Shown here piece after piece: positions 1-13,156 of a stretch of 64,000 nt of DNA. The DNA is taken from positions 2,515,345 to 2,579,344 of the forward strand of contig BCKC01000008.1 in the NCBI GenBank assembly GCA_001600455.1, read 5' to 3'. The number at the start of each line of letters is the position of its first letter. Position 1 is the stretch's first letter. The DNA comes from Endocalyx cinctus. Taxonomy: Eukaryota; Ascomycota; Sordariomycetes; Amphisphaeriales; Apiosporaceae. The notes beneath the pieces were generated by a model that had not been told where the DNA came from, searched no databases, and saw only the letters and a list, made by a program, of their open reading frames with translations. Made by a program: the position numbers and the translations under genes.

Positions 1-438
1 AACAAGGTCGAAGGATCCATATCGAGGGCCACGGTAGTATTGCTCTTGTGGTCAACTTGCGACACAGAAATGTAATCTCGCTTATGGAACGGTGTGCTAT
101 TTGATTCATTGACTACGTTAGTAACCTTTTTCTCTTATGTATAATAATTATGTAATTATAGCTTCGGTAGGGAAGCTTTAACTAGAAGTGGTCTTGAGCA
201 ACACGAACCTTTCTTCGGATTCTAATCCTAGCGCTACTCGACGACGGTGCAACTCAGCTCCGAAGATCTCGGTTGTTCGCTTCACGAAGGTCGGTTCTGA
301 GAATCTCTTCTCACACTGGTTCAGAGAACGCGCCTGCCAAGGAACGGCATTGTGCTGGTAGATCTTCTCCGAACCTGGGTGCGCAAGCCCCAACGGCGCC
401 AGCCCGAGTAACAGCGCGGTGAGATAAGTTAAAGTCAT
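1..438 (-). CDS. Extracellular intradiol ring-cleavage dioxygenase-like protein, N-terminal part (runs off left edge)
   Basis: Proposed structure: exon 1 at 209-438, a 112-base intron at 97-208 (GTTCGT...ATAG), exon 2 at 1-96 continuing beyond the window. Exon 1 opens with a hydrophobic signal peptide followed by AHPG and an RSLNQCEKRF-type segment. The spliced exon 2 gives HKRDYISVSQVDHKSN and then DPSTLF. This order (signal, HPG, RSL..C, HKRDF/Y..V...DH.SN, STLF) is the start of fungal secreted intradiol-dioxygenase-like proteins, which act on catechol-type aromatics outside the cell. The iron-binding Tyr/His residues lie further downstream and cannot be seen, so activity cannot be judged. 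Reading straight on without splicing would end after 86 codons, which is why I place the intron. The exon 2 match is what supports the family call. Confidence 0.68.
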
Positions 439-3400
439 TATTATTATTTTCTTCTACACTGAGAGTAAGTACAGAAAGAAGTGTTTTGAGACCAGAAGCA
501 TAAAATTCTTTGAAAGCTTGAGCATGCACTTACTCGCTTTTTGAGGATTATAAAAAACGGATAATCTTTTCAACGAGTTCCATGAAAACATTTTACGATC
601 CTCGCTTGCCGTTTGGGATATATGTTTCAAAGTATATTAGATTTGTTTATCCATACTATGTGCTGACTTGAAGCATGGCGACTTTATTATTTTTAGCCTA
701 ATCGAATTCCTTGGTAGTATGTGTATGCAAAGCGCGAGGCCATACAGGGACACGATGCACCCCGCAATACTACTGCCGAATAAATTAAAACCGGAGGCAG
801 ATGGGAATAGAAGCCAAATGCTACTGTAGTTTGTACACGTGAACTAAATGTAGACTTATTCATGTCCATATCTTGAAGGACGATTGGACTGTGCATATAG
901 TACCTTATTTAGTATATTTAGTACAATTGTGACGGCATATACGATATATCAAGACGATACTTGAAAAAGTCGGTATATTTACCGAAGATCAGAAAGTTTA
1001 AGTAAGGAAAGTACTAAATACAAATAATTCTGTGAGAAGTGTACAATGAATGCAGTAAGTTATAGAGTAGGGCTGTTGCCAGCCAGCTGGACCATTTGCC
1101 GCGCCTTAGTGTATATCTGTACACTTATGCCATGTCGTCACAATGGCTATCTTATCAAATATATTAAAAACTGTTGTGAGGTGATTAAAAATAGTATCCG
1201 TTGGACTTATATCTCCGAGGCCTACTCTTGACTTCATTTTCTTCAATGTCCTTACATAATTTGGAAATATATTTCTTTGCATTAATTGAAACCTTGTATA
1301 TGTCACGAGTAGCTAAATGGGAGTCTTGTGTCTCTTCGATATTTTTAGAAAGGGATAAGTGATAGTCCGTGAGAATATTCCTGGAAGAAAGTTCTATTAA
1401 GATTTCACCGAGATGGTACACTTCCATATCGCCGTGGGTAAACACACACAAAGTGTACATAACGCGTGAGTAGGCCCACGCGTGAGGTCCCTCTGGGCTG
1501 ATCCGTCTGCCTGACAGAAACCCCCGAGAACAAACTACCGCGGTATTCTAGAATTAGAAGCTTCTCGGCTTTACTTATATCCCAGGTGCTAACTACTTTG
1601 CTCAATCCATTGATGAACTGAATTGATTTTCTCAGTGTATTGATATTCCCTTACCTCAGGTTTAGTGAAATTTCAAAACGATATGATATATCCAGTATAA
1701 TATATTTGCCAGATACTACTTACTAATTCTTTTACATTCTAAGTACCTAGATGTGTACCTACCTGCCCTGCCTGCCTACTTAAGTATTCATTGAAAGCCA
1801 ATCACCTGGGCAGTCATCCATATATCTGGATATACAGGCAGGCAGGCAGGCAGACAGGAAATACATAGCGAGGCGTTGCACAAATACAGATGCGGGTCCA
1901 CTATAAGTGGGGGGACATATGTGATGCTCGAGTGGGCCGTACCGCTATCATAGGCAATCAGGAAAGTCCCCTTTCTATTTCTAGGACAGCACTGGGTTAG
2001 CTATGAAGTTATCTTTCTATTTTTTCTAATATTAGATTATATATTATTTTGTAAACCCCTTACCGACACTTGTCAATTCGAGCATATCCTGAATGGAACA
2101 GCGTGTTGATAGTGATACCAAGCCCACAATTAAGCAGTTAAGGGGCATACCTGCATACGTCATCTTCACATATGTTACTTGTTGCTTTCAAATATGACCA
2201 TATCTCGGATATGACATTACAGAATCTACCTAAGTATTCGATATATCTTATTATCATGGTAATTGCACTAATTGGTGATAATAAAGTAACAAGCTAATGA
2301 CATAAAAATCTACAAAGTACACACTATCAGCTCAGACTATTACCATAGTTACGTCTTTAGGCCTTCTTGGTTATCATCAATGTATTTTTTATCTGACATT
2401 TCCCTAGTAAATGCTCAAGATGCCGATGTGCAAAATAAGAGCTGGCCCAGGTTCACTGAAGAAATAAACGCAAACTGCCGAAAAAAAAATAATTTACCGG
2501 TGTCTGGAATGCAGCACAAAGTTCAATACTTGATATGATCTTGATTTACAAATGACGAGTTGGCACTTCAACAACAATCATAAAGCTTACGGGAAGACCT
2601 TTATAGATGCGAACAGCTTGATGCAGCACGACAAGGATCACAACGAATATACCGCGATGGTTTTCGAGGGCGAGCAAGAAGAGCCTCCAGACGGATCTCA
2701 TTTCTAACCGATATACCGCGTATATAACTCCGAACTATCTCACCTTGACAACACTTGCGTCGGCATGTCAGCAAAACCGCTCTATCGAGTGCTGTATCCA
2801 GAAAGGGTGCTGTCATTAGGTAGGGTGCTGGCGTCCAAAGGCATGATGCTGCCTGAAAAGCTGCCGCTGTTCTCTCGATTGGTTCTAAAGAAGACGATCA
2901 TGTCCTTGGTAATGAGAAATGCACCTGGGCTTCGAAATTTAGGAGACAGGATATGATTCAAGAATTATGCGAGACGACGCATTATTATGATGCTTGGCAA
3001 ACTACTTGGCTGAAATTTATGAGCGAGAAAGACGCATCCCGTTTGTATCGGTGCTAAACATTATAACCCACTTGACGTATTTATATCAACGACCATTCCA
3101 ACGACGAACGTTATGATTGAGAGAAAGAGAGATACTGTTAAACAGATATATGGACTTATCTCATACTGCAAATGGGAGGATCTGTGTTTGCTTGGCAGAT
3201 ACATGGAACCTCTCTACCGGCTAGGTACTCGATTTTTGGAAAGAATTCACCTTTGTGGCCCGCTCAATTGTGCTATAACATGTTGACCTGATGCTCCAGA
3301 TCATACAACAGCCGTTACTGCTTTTATTTAAGCGCTGTTTGAGTTAGCTATTAATTTATAAATGTGAACAAATATCCAAGTCTACTCCATGTAACCTGAT

Positions 3401-5219
3401 TATCAGGGACATTCATTAACTATATTATTTCTTAACCGCTTCCATACATCTATCCTCGACACAGCCTCAGCGAAACAAATCGTTATATATCTACATAACT
3501 ACGCTTACTCTGAAATCTAAGATAACCCTATTTCTTACACGGCCTTCTTTATACTAGCACCATGGGTGAGAATCCAGCATCACACATGCGTCATGAGTTA
3601 AGGTGCGCAACATCAATCGTCATATTATCGTGACCTACTTATAAAGGACGTGATACAGTTCGATATGATCGCAAATCATACCCTAACCATCTTACTTCAT
3701 AATTAGTCATGTGTTGTACGATGTGGCATATTCTATCCTGTGTATTGTAGTAGCCCTTCGGAATACCATTTCGAATATAGCGCTAGCTACTATTTCGCCA
3801 TCATGCTGTTACATCTCCTACCCCAACTAATGAGTATTTAATCATTGCGAATACAGTTCTGCATTATGGTCCCATACCATACAACTTATTCCACTACGAC
3901 CACTCAGCGTCCGAATACCTCTTCAGACCCCCACTCCTGGACAACATCTGTGTTCCCATATACCCTACCACATCAGGGTAGTAGTTGTGGTGGAGACTAG
4001 AGTGGTGAATTATATGCTGTATGTATATGACGTTTGTTCATTCTGATATGTCATCTTGACCATTTAATTGGTGGGTGGGATATTAGTAGAACAGCATAGG
4101 AGTTTTCAAAGTTTTTTTTTTCCCACTCACCATCCATGCATATTGATGTTCCAATATGTACGTGAGTTGACCGATGCTATCTTCTCACAAATTGCAAGCA
4201 TCGGAAAGCTATTTTCTTCCATTGGTACTTGGGAAGAAGATATCGACTCACCGTAGGTTAGTATCCGATGGTTGCAGCCTTCGGACCAGTCACAGTAGCA
4301 TTCAGGCAGGCTCCTATGTGATGATCATATATTTATAAAATTCTAGACCTTTAATCTTTCAAATCCATCGGCCACCTACACACAGCCTGCATCTCCTAAG
4401 TTTTTCTGTGACTGCTCTGTGACCAACTAGGACGTGATGCAATCTAACTGTTTATACGAAAATTGCATAGTCTCGTACAGTCTGGATTAATCAGTCTAAC
4501 CGGGGGGGGGGAAGTAAAAAAAGGGTTAGAAATTTATTTGATACCGGGGTCTGGAGCGTCGTGTACAGATTGTGCATTCCCATAGCGGTGAAATTTGGCG
4601 GCGTCAGCTTTACGGCCGTCCAGGCAGTCAGCTATGTACTGAACTAGGCTGGATGAGGCGGTATTATGTCAGATACGATACGATATGATATATCATGCAA
4701 GAAAGCAGACTCCTTGTGCCCCCACATCCGGAGAGGGGACCTATCAGGGATAGTAGACTAGGGCATTTAGTTAGCAGCGTAGCTACGGCTACCCTCCGGG
4801 AGTCCGGGTAACCCAAGTAGGATAGGCCTATATAAGAAGAGAATTCTGCCTCTCATGTATGATAGGGAGGTCAAGAATCAATAAAGTTATTTATTAGGCT
4901 CTTATGATTACACTGCTACCCTACACTCCAACGTACCCCATTTCCTCACAGGACCAAGTGTAGAAATAGTAACCCGTTGGTATGTAAAAAGATATGTATG
5001 ATGCAGATTCCAGTCAACGTGGGGAATTTAGAACGCCGATCATTGATAAAAATAAGAACTGTTGCTGAAAGCCTCTAGATTATTCATATTTATTGCCTGG
5101 CGCCGTGCCCATATCCTTTGAGCACAATAATAGTATCTCGTTATTACCCCATCGTCGTTATTCTGGCACCTTCAGTATCTTCAATACTTGCATACCATAC
5201 TTAAATATTTACTATCAAC
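439..5219. other. Long gene-poor AT-rich stretch
   Basis: No gene could be supported over 4.8 kb. The open frames are short and overlap in several frames. Two stretches look faintly coding but match nothing I recognise: the minus strand at about 1185-1460 (91 codons) and the plus strand at about 2590-3060, where several frames are open in turn with stops and shifts. Both may be old gene or transposon relics. Simple sequence is present: a CCTGCC run near 1762-1778, a GGCA run at 1837-1852 and a run of G near 4503. Confidence 0.6.
1762..1858. repeat. GGCA/TGCC simple repeats in inverted orientation
   Basis: A CCTGCCCTGCCTGCCTA run near 1762-1778 faces an AGGCAGGCAGGCAGGCAGA run near 1836-1855 on the same strand. 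The two are complementary and about 60 bases apart, so the stretch could fold into a hairpin. It probably arose by slippage followed by inversion. No gene lies near. Confidence 0.55.
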
Positions 5220-6627
5220 ATGTCACCAAATTCAAAGGAAGCTCTCGAGCTAGCCCAACGGCTAGAAGATTTTCTGGAAGGTTCCCGTTATGGAGTCAAA
5301 ACAATGGACGCCTCTACTCGCCATAGGCTGAGTGAGGCGGCTCGAAAAGTCAACCTCGCCACTGAAGCCACCGGCGATTCTGTTCATAGACTTATCCATG
5401 CCGTAAGTACATAATCTTCGAGTTTCAAGTTTTTTACTGCGATTTACTGATCAAATATATAGCCATTACAACTACCAATGGCCCTCGTTGGAGTCGAGAC
5501 GCATCTATTTGATATCCTAGCAGAGAATGAGAGCTCCGTGTTTTCTAATTCTGACCTTGCGGCCAAGACAAATGTCGATCCAGCTCTGATGAAGAGATTA
5601 CTGCGGTACTATCAGTCACTGGGCATGGTCGATCAGTCTGGCGATGATGAGTACCGCGCAAGCAACATCACCCATGCCCTTACTTCCGCTGGGGGCCGTT
5701 TTGGTGTTCCATTCTAGTAATACATTATCGCTTTTCTTTTCTTTGACCTCTATTGGAGTAATTGCTGACATTCTCATTTTTTATTAGTTCAAGCACTCTT
5801 ACACCAGCTTTTACTGCTGTCCCTCACTTCCTTCGCCAAACCGGATACGCCAATATCACCGACGGAGGCAATTGCCCATGGTACCTAGGCCACCGCACAG
5901 AGGAGCCGCCATTTGCGTGGGCTATCAGCCGACCTGAAATCTGGCAACAGTTCATGGGTTGGATGGCCTCTCAAAGAGAGGGACTTCCGACTTTCTTGGA
6001 TGTGGTCGATTTCAAAGCCGTCTTCGCTGCAGGTGCTACTCCGGACACCCCAGTCTTCGTGGATGTCGGAGGGGCTCTTGGTCACCAATGCATCGCTTTA
6101 AAACAAAAGCACCCGGATCTTGTTGGTCGTGTCATGGTTCAAGACCAACCACATGTAATGGAACAGATAAAGGCAGCCCCTTTACCAGGGTTTGAAGGTA
6201 TCGAATGTGAAGCATATAATTTCTTCACACCGCAACCGATTCAAGGTATGTATATGACCATGATTCATAGTCAGCTTACTGGATTGTAGCTAAGTGTTGG
6301 TGCGATATGTTAGGTGCTCGTGCATATTACCTGCGTAATATCCTTCACGATTGGACAGATGAAAAATGCATTGAAATCCTTCAGAATATCAAATCGGCAA
6401 TGACATCAGAATCAAGAATCTTGATCGACGAGATGGTGCTCCCAGAACGCGGAGCGCCATGGAGAGCGGCGCAACTAGATATTGCCATGGGTAGCGCTTT
6501 TGCTGCCACCGAAAGGTCTGAAGCGGAGTGGATTAGCCTTCTCGATAAGGCAGGATTAAAGATCCTGAATATTTGGAAGTATACTGAGGAAATTGACGAC
6601 TGTATCATTGTTGCTGTACCAGAGTAA
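5220..6627 (+). CDS. SAM-dependent O-methyltransferase (fungal caffeate-OMT-like)
   Basis: Four exons: 5220-5402, 5463-5716, 5788-6245, 6314-6627; introns of 60, 71 and 68 bases, all GT-AG; 402 residues, the usual size for the family. Residues 1-150 form the winged-helix dimerisation part (THLFDILAE..., LMKRLLRYYQSLGMV). The SAM-binding loop is DVGGALGH at about 238-245, where family members usually read DVGGGxGH, so one glycine is Ala. The general-base histidine is in LRNILHDW, about H310, followed by the ILIDEMVLPERG strand. Such enzymes methylate phenolic hydroxyls of secondary metabolites. No polyketide or peptide synthase lies next to it here, so its substrate is unknown. The stop codon sits inside a GAGTAAGT sequence that is itself a perfect splice donor; a further 3' exon cannot be excluded. 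Confidence 0.88.
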
Positions 6628-7771
6628 GTTCTCTTTTTCCGGTCAAAAGTCTAGTTTACTACAAGGGAAGGCTCTTCAGTCAACATTGGGCAGAAAAATG
6701 TCTGGCGGTGAGGCACAGGTCGTTGTTGGTTCTTGCTGCCCATATCCCCGTTAAATTACATATTAGTTATTGAACGTAGTTGCTTTCGGAATAAACGTGT
6801 GATTTGAGTTCTTGGACAATAATAAAAGCACACGTTCCTTCATTTTCTAATCTCCACCTGCCCTTCCCAGTCTTTCTCGTGCCACTAGGTACATACCTGG
6901 ATCTAGTAAACCGTCGCATGGGCTGCTTCGTGGTTACTCCGAAAAGAGTATGAATTGATGCCTGCCCCGCCTAGGGAAAGTCATTGTGAATATTCAACTT
7001 GCAGATAACACGCCTATGTATATTACAAACCACAGATTTTTGCCTACCTGGCTAGAGTGCCTGGGTGGATATGAACAAACGTGCTGACGTAGGATTTATC
7101 ACGCGGGATTTCTACCCGAATTGGCTACGATCAGCTCCAGTTCAACTAATATACACAACTCGTCTATGTTGGTAAGATAGATTGGGATCAATTAAAACCC
7201 AATAACCAGCACGGAAATACATATATAGGTTCAAGTTCCAATCCTGTAATCAACAGTGCACATCCCCTGTCAGCAAATACAACCAACATGCATGACTACA
7301 CATATACATAGGTCTTCGAAGTTCAAAACCTTCTACGCCCTCCGTTTTTCACCTTGAAATTATAGTCAGATCATCTATAAATCCCTGCATATATTACGCA
7401 GCTGTTGAAGGTTCGCCTTTTTATAGATGAGGACAGCATGATTGCGTGATTTTGTATTTGAAGTTGGTAGCATTCGCGTAAATGAGATAGCTTGTGTTAT
7501 CTTAAATACAAAATAATAGAGCCAACTTATCTCCTTAGGATGATCTCGGGAAATGACACTAAGACACAGCTAGAGAGATATGTATTTCTTTGTCGCCTCT
7601 TCAAAGCTGTTGGAAATCGGGATTAATACGGAGGCTAGGGATTACATCTTTGTCAGAGTAAGTATAGGCGCTTGCTTTCAACAACAAAGCAAAAAAACAC
7701 TACTCTCTCCCACTCGCTCTCTTTTCCCAAATCCGTAAAAGCTCACTTTGGTCTTGAGTATATCCAACATT
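6628..7771. other. Intergenic region
   Basis: This 1.1 kb lies between two plus-strand genes and holds no supported gene. It is AT-rich, without clear repeats. It must contain the 3' region of the methyltransferase and the promoter of the membrane protein. Confidence 0.6.
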
Positions 7772-8965
7772 ATGGATAGCCATAGCGGCATAGAACCAGA
7801 TATTGACCGAGGATTTACTTTAATCACCATATACTCCCTAGAATGCGCGATCTCCTTAATATTTCTATTACTGCGTATTTGGGCGCGATTTAGGATACAC
7901 GCCAAAGGTTGGGATGATTTATTTATGATAATCACTTGGGTAAGTTCACATTTGATATGCCTCTTTTCTTCTTGGATCTATCCAGAGGTAATTTACGACA
8001 AGTGATATCTAACTTAGCTTCTTCAAAACTAGATTTTTTTCGCCATTGTCACCATCTTCGTAGGCATCTTGGGTTCGAACGGAGGCACTCGGCACACGTA
8101 TTATCTCAGCCAAGAACAAGCAATATATGTCACGAGGTTGAATTGGATAACACAACCATTTGGGATATTCGCACTTGGAACAGGAAGGTTGGCTGTTGGA
8201 TTTCTTCTGCTGCGACTACTACCTACGACGTCAAAATGGAGAAGGGGTAGTATATACGTGTCAATGATAGTGGCTACTATTCTGAATATACTGTCAATAG
8301 CATTTACTTTCGCGCAATGTCAAAACCCAGCCGCTCTTTGGGATCCTGGTGTCCGAGCCTCTACCTACTGCTGGAACGTTGAGGTCCAGAGTACTTTCAG
8401 CACTATCACCGGAGCTTTTAACAGCGCACTCGACTTTTATTTCTCCTTCGTACCTATCACCTTTGTTTGGAAGCTCCAACTGTCCATTCCGAAACGCCTA
8501 GGACTGATTGCACTGCTCGGGACAGGAAGCTTTTCGGGCGTAAGCGCCGCCATAAAAACAAACCAGCTCCGTACGCTTACTGCTCGCGAAGATTTCACTT
8601 GGGCGACATTTGAACTCTACATCTGGACTGGCATCGAAATTTTTTTAATTATCGTCTGCGGATGCGTTCCGACGTTGAGGCCGTTGTGGGAGCAATACAT
8701 CATTAAAAAGCAACCTCGATCTGGCGCGACGGGTGAAATAGGCTCAAGGACGGGAGACAACTCCAGACACTACCGGAGTATGATATCTGGACGAGGACTA
8801 GAACTATCCAGTTTGGACGAACTACACAGTGAAGCTGTATCAGAAAATAGTTCTAAAGCTTTACGAACTCCGCACAGAGATATTTTTGATACAACATCTA
8901 ATCCGATGGATGGCGAGGAGAGTCATATCATAGTGACACGTTCATACTCTATAAATTTCAACTAG
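7772..8965 (+). CDS. Pth11-like/rhodopsin-fold integral membrane protein
   Basis: Two exons, 7772-7939 and 8033-8965, with a 93-base intron; 366 residues. The first exon gives helix 1 (about residues 18-38, ITIYSLECAISLIFLLLRIW) and the RIHAKGWDDLFMIITW motif typical of the fungal rhodopsin/SAT4 family. The second exon supplies further helices, a CQNPAALWDP-CW segment between helices (extracellular cysteine pair), an SALDFYFSFVPI helix and KRLGLIALLGTGSFSGVSAAIKT. About 85 hydrophilic, Ser-rich residues form a cytoplasmic tail. Fungi carry dozens of these proteins. A few sense surfaces, but most are uncharacterised, so no ligand can be named. The start is the ATG giving MDSHSG; upstream in-frame codons are not ATG. 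Confidence 0.85.
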
Positions 8966-9718
8966 CACTCGCAAGTTGCTCTACGTAAGTAGGCTCATAT
9001 AAGAGTTAGTCTTCATTCAATATGTTAATTTTGCATTTCTAGCCTATACTGTTATAATTTATGAATTCATCATGATACCCTAGAGGTGTATGCTCGAATG
9101 GGCTATCAAATGAAGTAAAGTTGTATGTTAGCCCTTATCCGAACGAATGCATGAAATGCATACCTACGACTTGTGCAGATGTAATACTGCTCCTACGGCA
9201 TTGAATTGCCTATCCACCCAAAACAAAATCAGAGCCTTTTGACCAGTCACCTTGGCATTTCATGTGTGCATCGAAGAGTAGTAAGTGATCAATAGAATAG
9301 CAGTTTAAAACCAGGTGCTTAACCTATAGCTAGCTATAAAGTTAAGCATCACTTCGGTGAATTATAAGTCAGCCTCGAGACTTATGACCCACCCAATCGT
9401 CTATCTAGGTCCTTGAAAGGACAAAAGGACATTGGTTCGAAAAATTCCCATATACCAGTCTCTCTAAGTGAGCCAGATTGGCTCTTTTCGTAAACCCATA
9501 TGCACACCGACGCCTCCTCAAACCATGCGTTTTTGTGGTGGATGAAATAAAAGAAAAAGAGAGCATATGTACATCCCCATATCATAGCTTTCCATGTGTA
9601 GATCATGTGCTCGTGAAGTCCCAGAGTGCCTAACGCCAGAGCAATGCAATATTTCTAGAATTTTATGTGATCATGTTTTTATGAAGACATATGCGGCGAA
9701 GAAATTGTGTGGCCAAGA
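8966..9718. other. Intergenic region between convergent genes
   Basis: This 750-base stretch separates the 3' ends of the Pth11-like gene and the RS-rich protein gene. A 74-codon minus-strand frame at 9382-9606 has no recognisable motif and I treat it as chance. Nothing else is visible. Confidence 0.55.
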
Positions 9719-11086
9719 TCAAGAATCTTTCGATCGTATCCAGTCGGCCTTGACGGTTACGCTGCCGTCTTGGTCTAGCATTTTCCCTCGATCCCATTCG
9801 CGGGTGCCTCCTTTCTTGCTCCACTGAACGTCTGTTTCGTCCTTCTGGTCTCCTCTCTCCCACTTTCGAACTTGCTGCTGGCTGAAGCCGGCGTCGAGAA
9901 GTCTCTTTGAGCCTTGATATTTCATCTTCTGGCGCAGACGGAAGGCCTCCACTTCATCGTCCCAGTCACCCTTTTGAGAATCGTCGAAATCAGGGACAAT
10001 GTCGGTGCTAGGATCGTAGTCCGAGGCGAAACGGCCCTCTATGCCGGAATTCTCAGAACGCGCGCCTCTTCCTCGTGGCACAACTGCTGCTGCCGGCAGT
10101 TTGGGAACGTAATCATCTAGAGGGTCAGAATTCAGACGAGATCGCGATGAGGGGTCACTTTCTTCTTGACTATCGCGAGTTGAAGGGCGCTGGCGATGAC
10201 CTCTACGAGGGGAACGCTCTCGATGTTTTCGATCTCGATTGGTAGGTGATCTTGATCTGCGAGCACTTCGATCGCGATCGCGTTTATGAAGATGAAGATG
10301 TTCTCGACTCCGATGGGATCTATGATCAGGACTGCTCGGAGATCTAGATAGCCTGAATTCGCGATCGCGATAATGGCGATGGCTGCGACTGCTATGCGAC
10401 GACCTATATTCCTGTCGTCCCCTAGAGTCTGAGCGATTGTAGCTTGGATCGCGACGGTCCTCACGTCGATAACTCTTGCGATCGCTGCGAGATGAATCAG
10501 GGAACAATTCACGGCGCTGACTCTTGCTACCTGACTCTCTTTCCTCTTCCCATATTCCCAGTCCTCGTTTGCCATGCTGTTTCCAGTCTTCTCGATCCTT
10601 CAGTTTGGCAGTATCTTCGACATGATCTCGGTCCTTCCGTTTCTTAGTTGGATTGATCATGGCAGAAATATCTCCGAGCATGCGCTTTCGAGTTTCGGCA
10701 GGTCCTGGGTTCAATCTTCGCTTTCTTTGCTCATCCTCTCTAAATTTCTGCTTCTCGGCATATTCTAGATCTCGTAATCTAGCTTGCGATTCAGCATTCT
10801 CCTTAGCCAGAAGGGCTTTATTGTGAGAATCGGTGTCGCGAATGATATTGTTCAAGAAGCGAGTATTCGGCTTGGGTTGGGTCGCAGGGCGTCTTTAGAA
10901 TGGATAAAATTAGTATTAATATCAGAGACTATCTTATGTCAAATGTATTAGAAATATCACTTACTTAGAAGCTTTATACGCATCAAGACCCATGGAAGAA
11001 TACTTAAGAGAAGAATCATTGGCTTCTTTGACAAGCATCTCGGTGACGTACTCGTCTGTAAGGATGTCATCTTTAGACGACGACAT
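9719..11086 (-). CDS. RS-rich nuclear protein, pre-mRNA-splicing-factor type
   Basis: Two exons, 10965-11086 and 9719-10892, with a 72-base intron; 431 residues. The N-terminus (DDILTDEYVTEMLVKEA...SLKYSSMGLDAYK, then PKPNTRFLNNIIRDTDSHN) and the C-terminus (MKYQGSKRLLDAGFSQQQVRKWE, then WSKKGGTREWDRGK) are conserved blocks of a fungal family usually annotated as a pre-mRNA splicing factor. Between them, about residues 140-290 are dense in Arg/Ser/Asp/His dipeptides (RS-like, RDRDRS, RRSRSP), typical of spliceosome-associated proteins. It is expected in the nucleus. The exact yeast or human counterpart is uncertain. The start chosen is MSSSKDD; the frame stays open 28 codons upstream, but from a poorer leader. 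It is divergent from Sos7 with 658 bases between starts. Confidence 0.82.
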
Positions 11087-11744
11087 CTTGATTGATATTG
11101 ACCATCTACCAGATAATTTGACTCCTGATTGAAAAATATTTAAAGAAGAAAAGAAAGCGGAAATTCGCAAAAGTGCGGGATGAAGTGAATAGAATCATTC
11201 ATTCTTTTTCTCTTGATATTATGGAAATATGGCAATCGCATTGTAACGAACCGCTAACGGAGAAAGGGCAGGAGACAGTGAAGAGAGCCCACTCCACTCC
11301 TTAAAGATCCTGCCTATTTCTAGCTTAGCACGCTGTCAGGCGGTTAAGAAAAAAATAAAAANAAAAAGAAAAAAAGGGAAAAATAAAAGAATTCAGTTAA
11401 TTTTTGTTATACCCTGTAAACCCCGCCATTCCCTTGACGCCACTACCCTATAATTATGCACATACCGCGGTAGAGTGGCCTGAGTGGTAATAATACGCCT
11501 TTCTTCTTTGGGATAAAAGGTAAACAACCTTTTAGGTTACTATATATCTTCACCCTTGTTTATTCTTATCGCGGTCTTCTATATATTTTATAATATTTGT
11601 CGTACATCTCACTTCAAGACCCTCATAGACTCCTCAAGGGAAGATACCTAGGCAATCTCTAAGGGGAATAACAAGGAGAAAAAGGGAAAAAAAGGAAAGG
11701 CTCAAGAAACAATCGAGACAACTTTCTTCAAGATACAAATTGCA
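11087..11744. promoter_or_regulatory. Divergent promoter region between RS-protein and Sos7 genes
   Basis: These 658 bases separate two start codons pointing away from each other. They hold an A-rich tract (about 11348-11390) with the only ambiguous base of the window (n at 11362) and purine-rich leader DNA close to 11700. No specific binding site could be named. Confidence 0.5.
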
Positions 11745-12614
11745 ATGCCTGCACAAACACCAGACGATGTCTTGGCTCAAATCCATGAGCTAATGGCTAA
11801 TCACGAGATATCCATTCTTAAGCTTAGTGAACCTATCTCATCCGAAGCCACCTCTCAACAGCAGTTGGATCCTTACCAAAGAATATCTGATATCTCTAAC
11901 TCATCACTTGACGCGACAACCCCAGCTTCATTAGAAGCTGATCTAGAGCATTATCGAGAGCTATTCGCTAAACTACGGTTCAGCTACGTAGAGCAAGTCA
12001 CAAAAGAAAAATTCATCCGCGCCATCGTTGGCGATCCACCCCTGATTGTCAGCCCCCAGGAGAACTTGGCGTTAGAGAAAGAAAATGTCCAGGCAAAGGC
12101 AACACTCAAGGCGCTCAAGACCGAAGTGTCCGACATGGTAGCTGAGCTAGAGAGCAAGGCCAAGGAGCTCAGTAGAAAATACGAAAGAATCAAGCTCGAC
12201 ACAACTAAACTAGAAGAACTACCAACGAAGATCGCAGAACTAGAAGACGCGGTCGCGCAGCTGAGGGAGGAACAGAGCGCCAGCTTGAACAGCAGTGCCA
12301 ATCCCGAATTAAACTTGCCACTCGCGAAGACGGTAGACCTCATCGACGTGAAGAAACGTCAGAGAGCGGAACTGGACAGAAAACTAGAGCAGCTACAAAG
12401 CCAAGTCCCGCGTAAAAAGAAGGAGCTGGACCGGCTGAACGCAGAGTTGCAGCCTCTCGAGACGAAGCGACAGAACAGTACGACGGCCGCGAAAGAGGCG
12501 AAACGCCGAAAAGAAGCTGCTCTCGGTGGTGTGGAGGATGATTTGGAACAGAGAGGTCGCTGGCTCCGGTCTGCGGAGGCTGGCTTAAAGCAGATGCTCG
12601 AAATCGAGCGTTGA
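11745..12614 (+). CDS. sos7: Kinetochore protein Sos7-like, coiled coil
   Basis: Single exon, 289 residues. The segment LEADLEHYRELFAKLRFSYVEQVTKEKFIRAIVGDPP at about 63-99 matches the conserved head of the fungal Sos7 family; shorter diagnostic pieces are FAKLRFSYVEQVTKEKF and GDPP. After it comes a long coiled coil (about 105-185 and 205-285) rich in Leu, Glu and Lys heptads. In fission yeast Sos7 pairs with Spc7 (KNL1) and supports the Mis12 complex at kinetochores; the same role is inferred here. The first 60 residues are Ser/Gln-rich and probably flexible. No intron is needed. The gene is divergent from the RS-rich nuclear protein. Confidence 0.82.
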   Translation: MPAQTPDDVLAQIHELMANHEISILKLSEPISSEATSQQQLDPYQRISDISNSSLDATTPASLEADLEHYRELFAKLRFSYVEQVTKEKFIRAIVGDPPLIVSPQENLALEKENVQAKATLKALKTEVSDMVAELESKAKELSRKYERIKLDTTKLEELPTKIAELEDAVAQLREEQSASLNSSANPELNLPLAKTVDLIDVKKRQRAELDRKLEQLQSQVPRKKKELDRLNAELQPLETKRQNSTTAAKEAKRRKEAALGGVEDDLEQRGRWLRSAEAGLKQMLEIER

Positions 12615-13156
12615 ATGACGATGATGTCGGCATATCTTCTTTTTATGTTACACTACTTCAGGCGCACGAGGATTGAAAGAGTTTAGGTTTTCACGATACC
12701 ATATGGGTTTGAAAGGGGGTTCTCTCTATTAATGGGTCAGAGAGTTAGTTCAGCTATTTGTTTTTATTTTGCATGGATACTAATGCATTTCAATTCAATC
12801 AGATCATTTCAAAAATGACTATCCGCATAAATTTCCAAAATAAATATGCCAACAATTAGAGCCAGGCTGCTTTTTAGACGAGCCCGAAGATATCGTATCA
12901 TAAGACGTACGACACGGATATCCGTTTTCCTATGTAGATCTAAATACGAGGTATGGGGCTAAGTTCAACAGCCTAGGCAGAAACTTGTTTCATAGCGAAT
13001 CGTAAATGGCGAGGAGCGAAGGCAGCAGGAAATAATAAAAACTATAAATACCCACCTACATATTCCACCGTCTCGAAAATAAAACTCACCAGAACCTCGC
13101 AATCAGAATTTTCCACAATTGAGCGAAGAGGTGAAAAAAAAAAAAAAAAAAAAACA
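12615..13156. other. Intergenic region with poly-A leader
   Basis: No gene is visible in these 540 bases. The last 20 contain an almost pure A tract (about 13136-13154) ending just before the next start codon, so the next mRNA should have an A-rich leader. Confidence 0.6.
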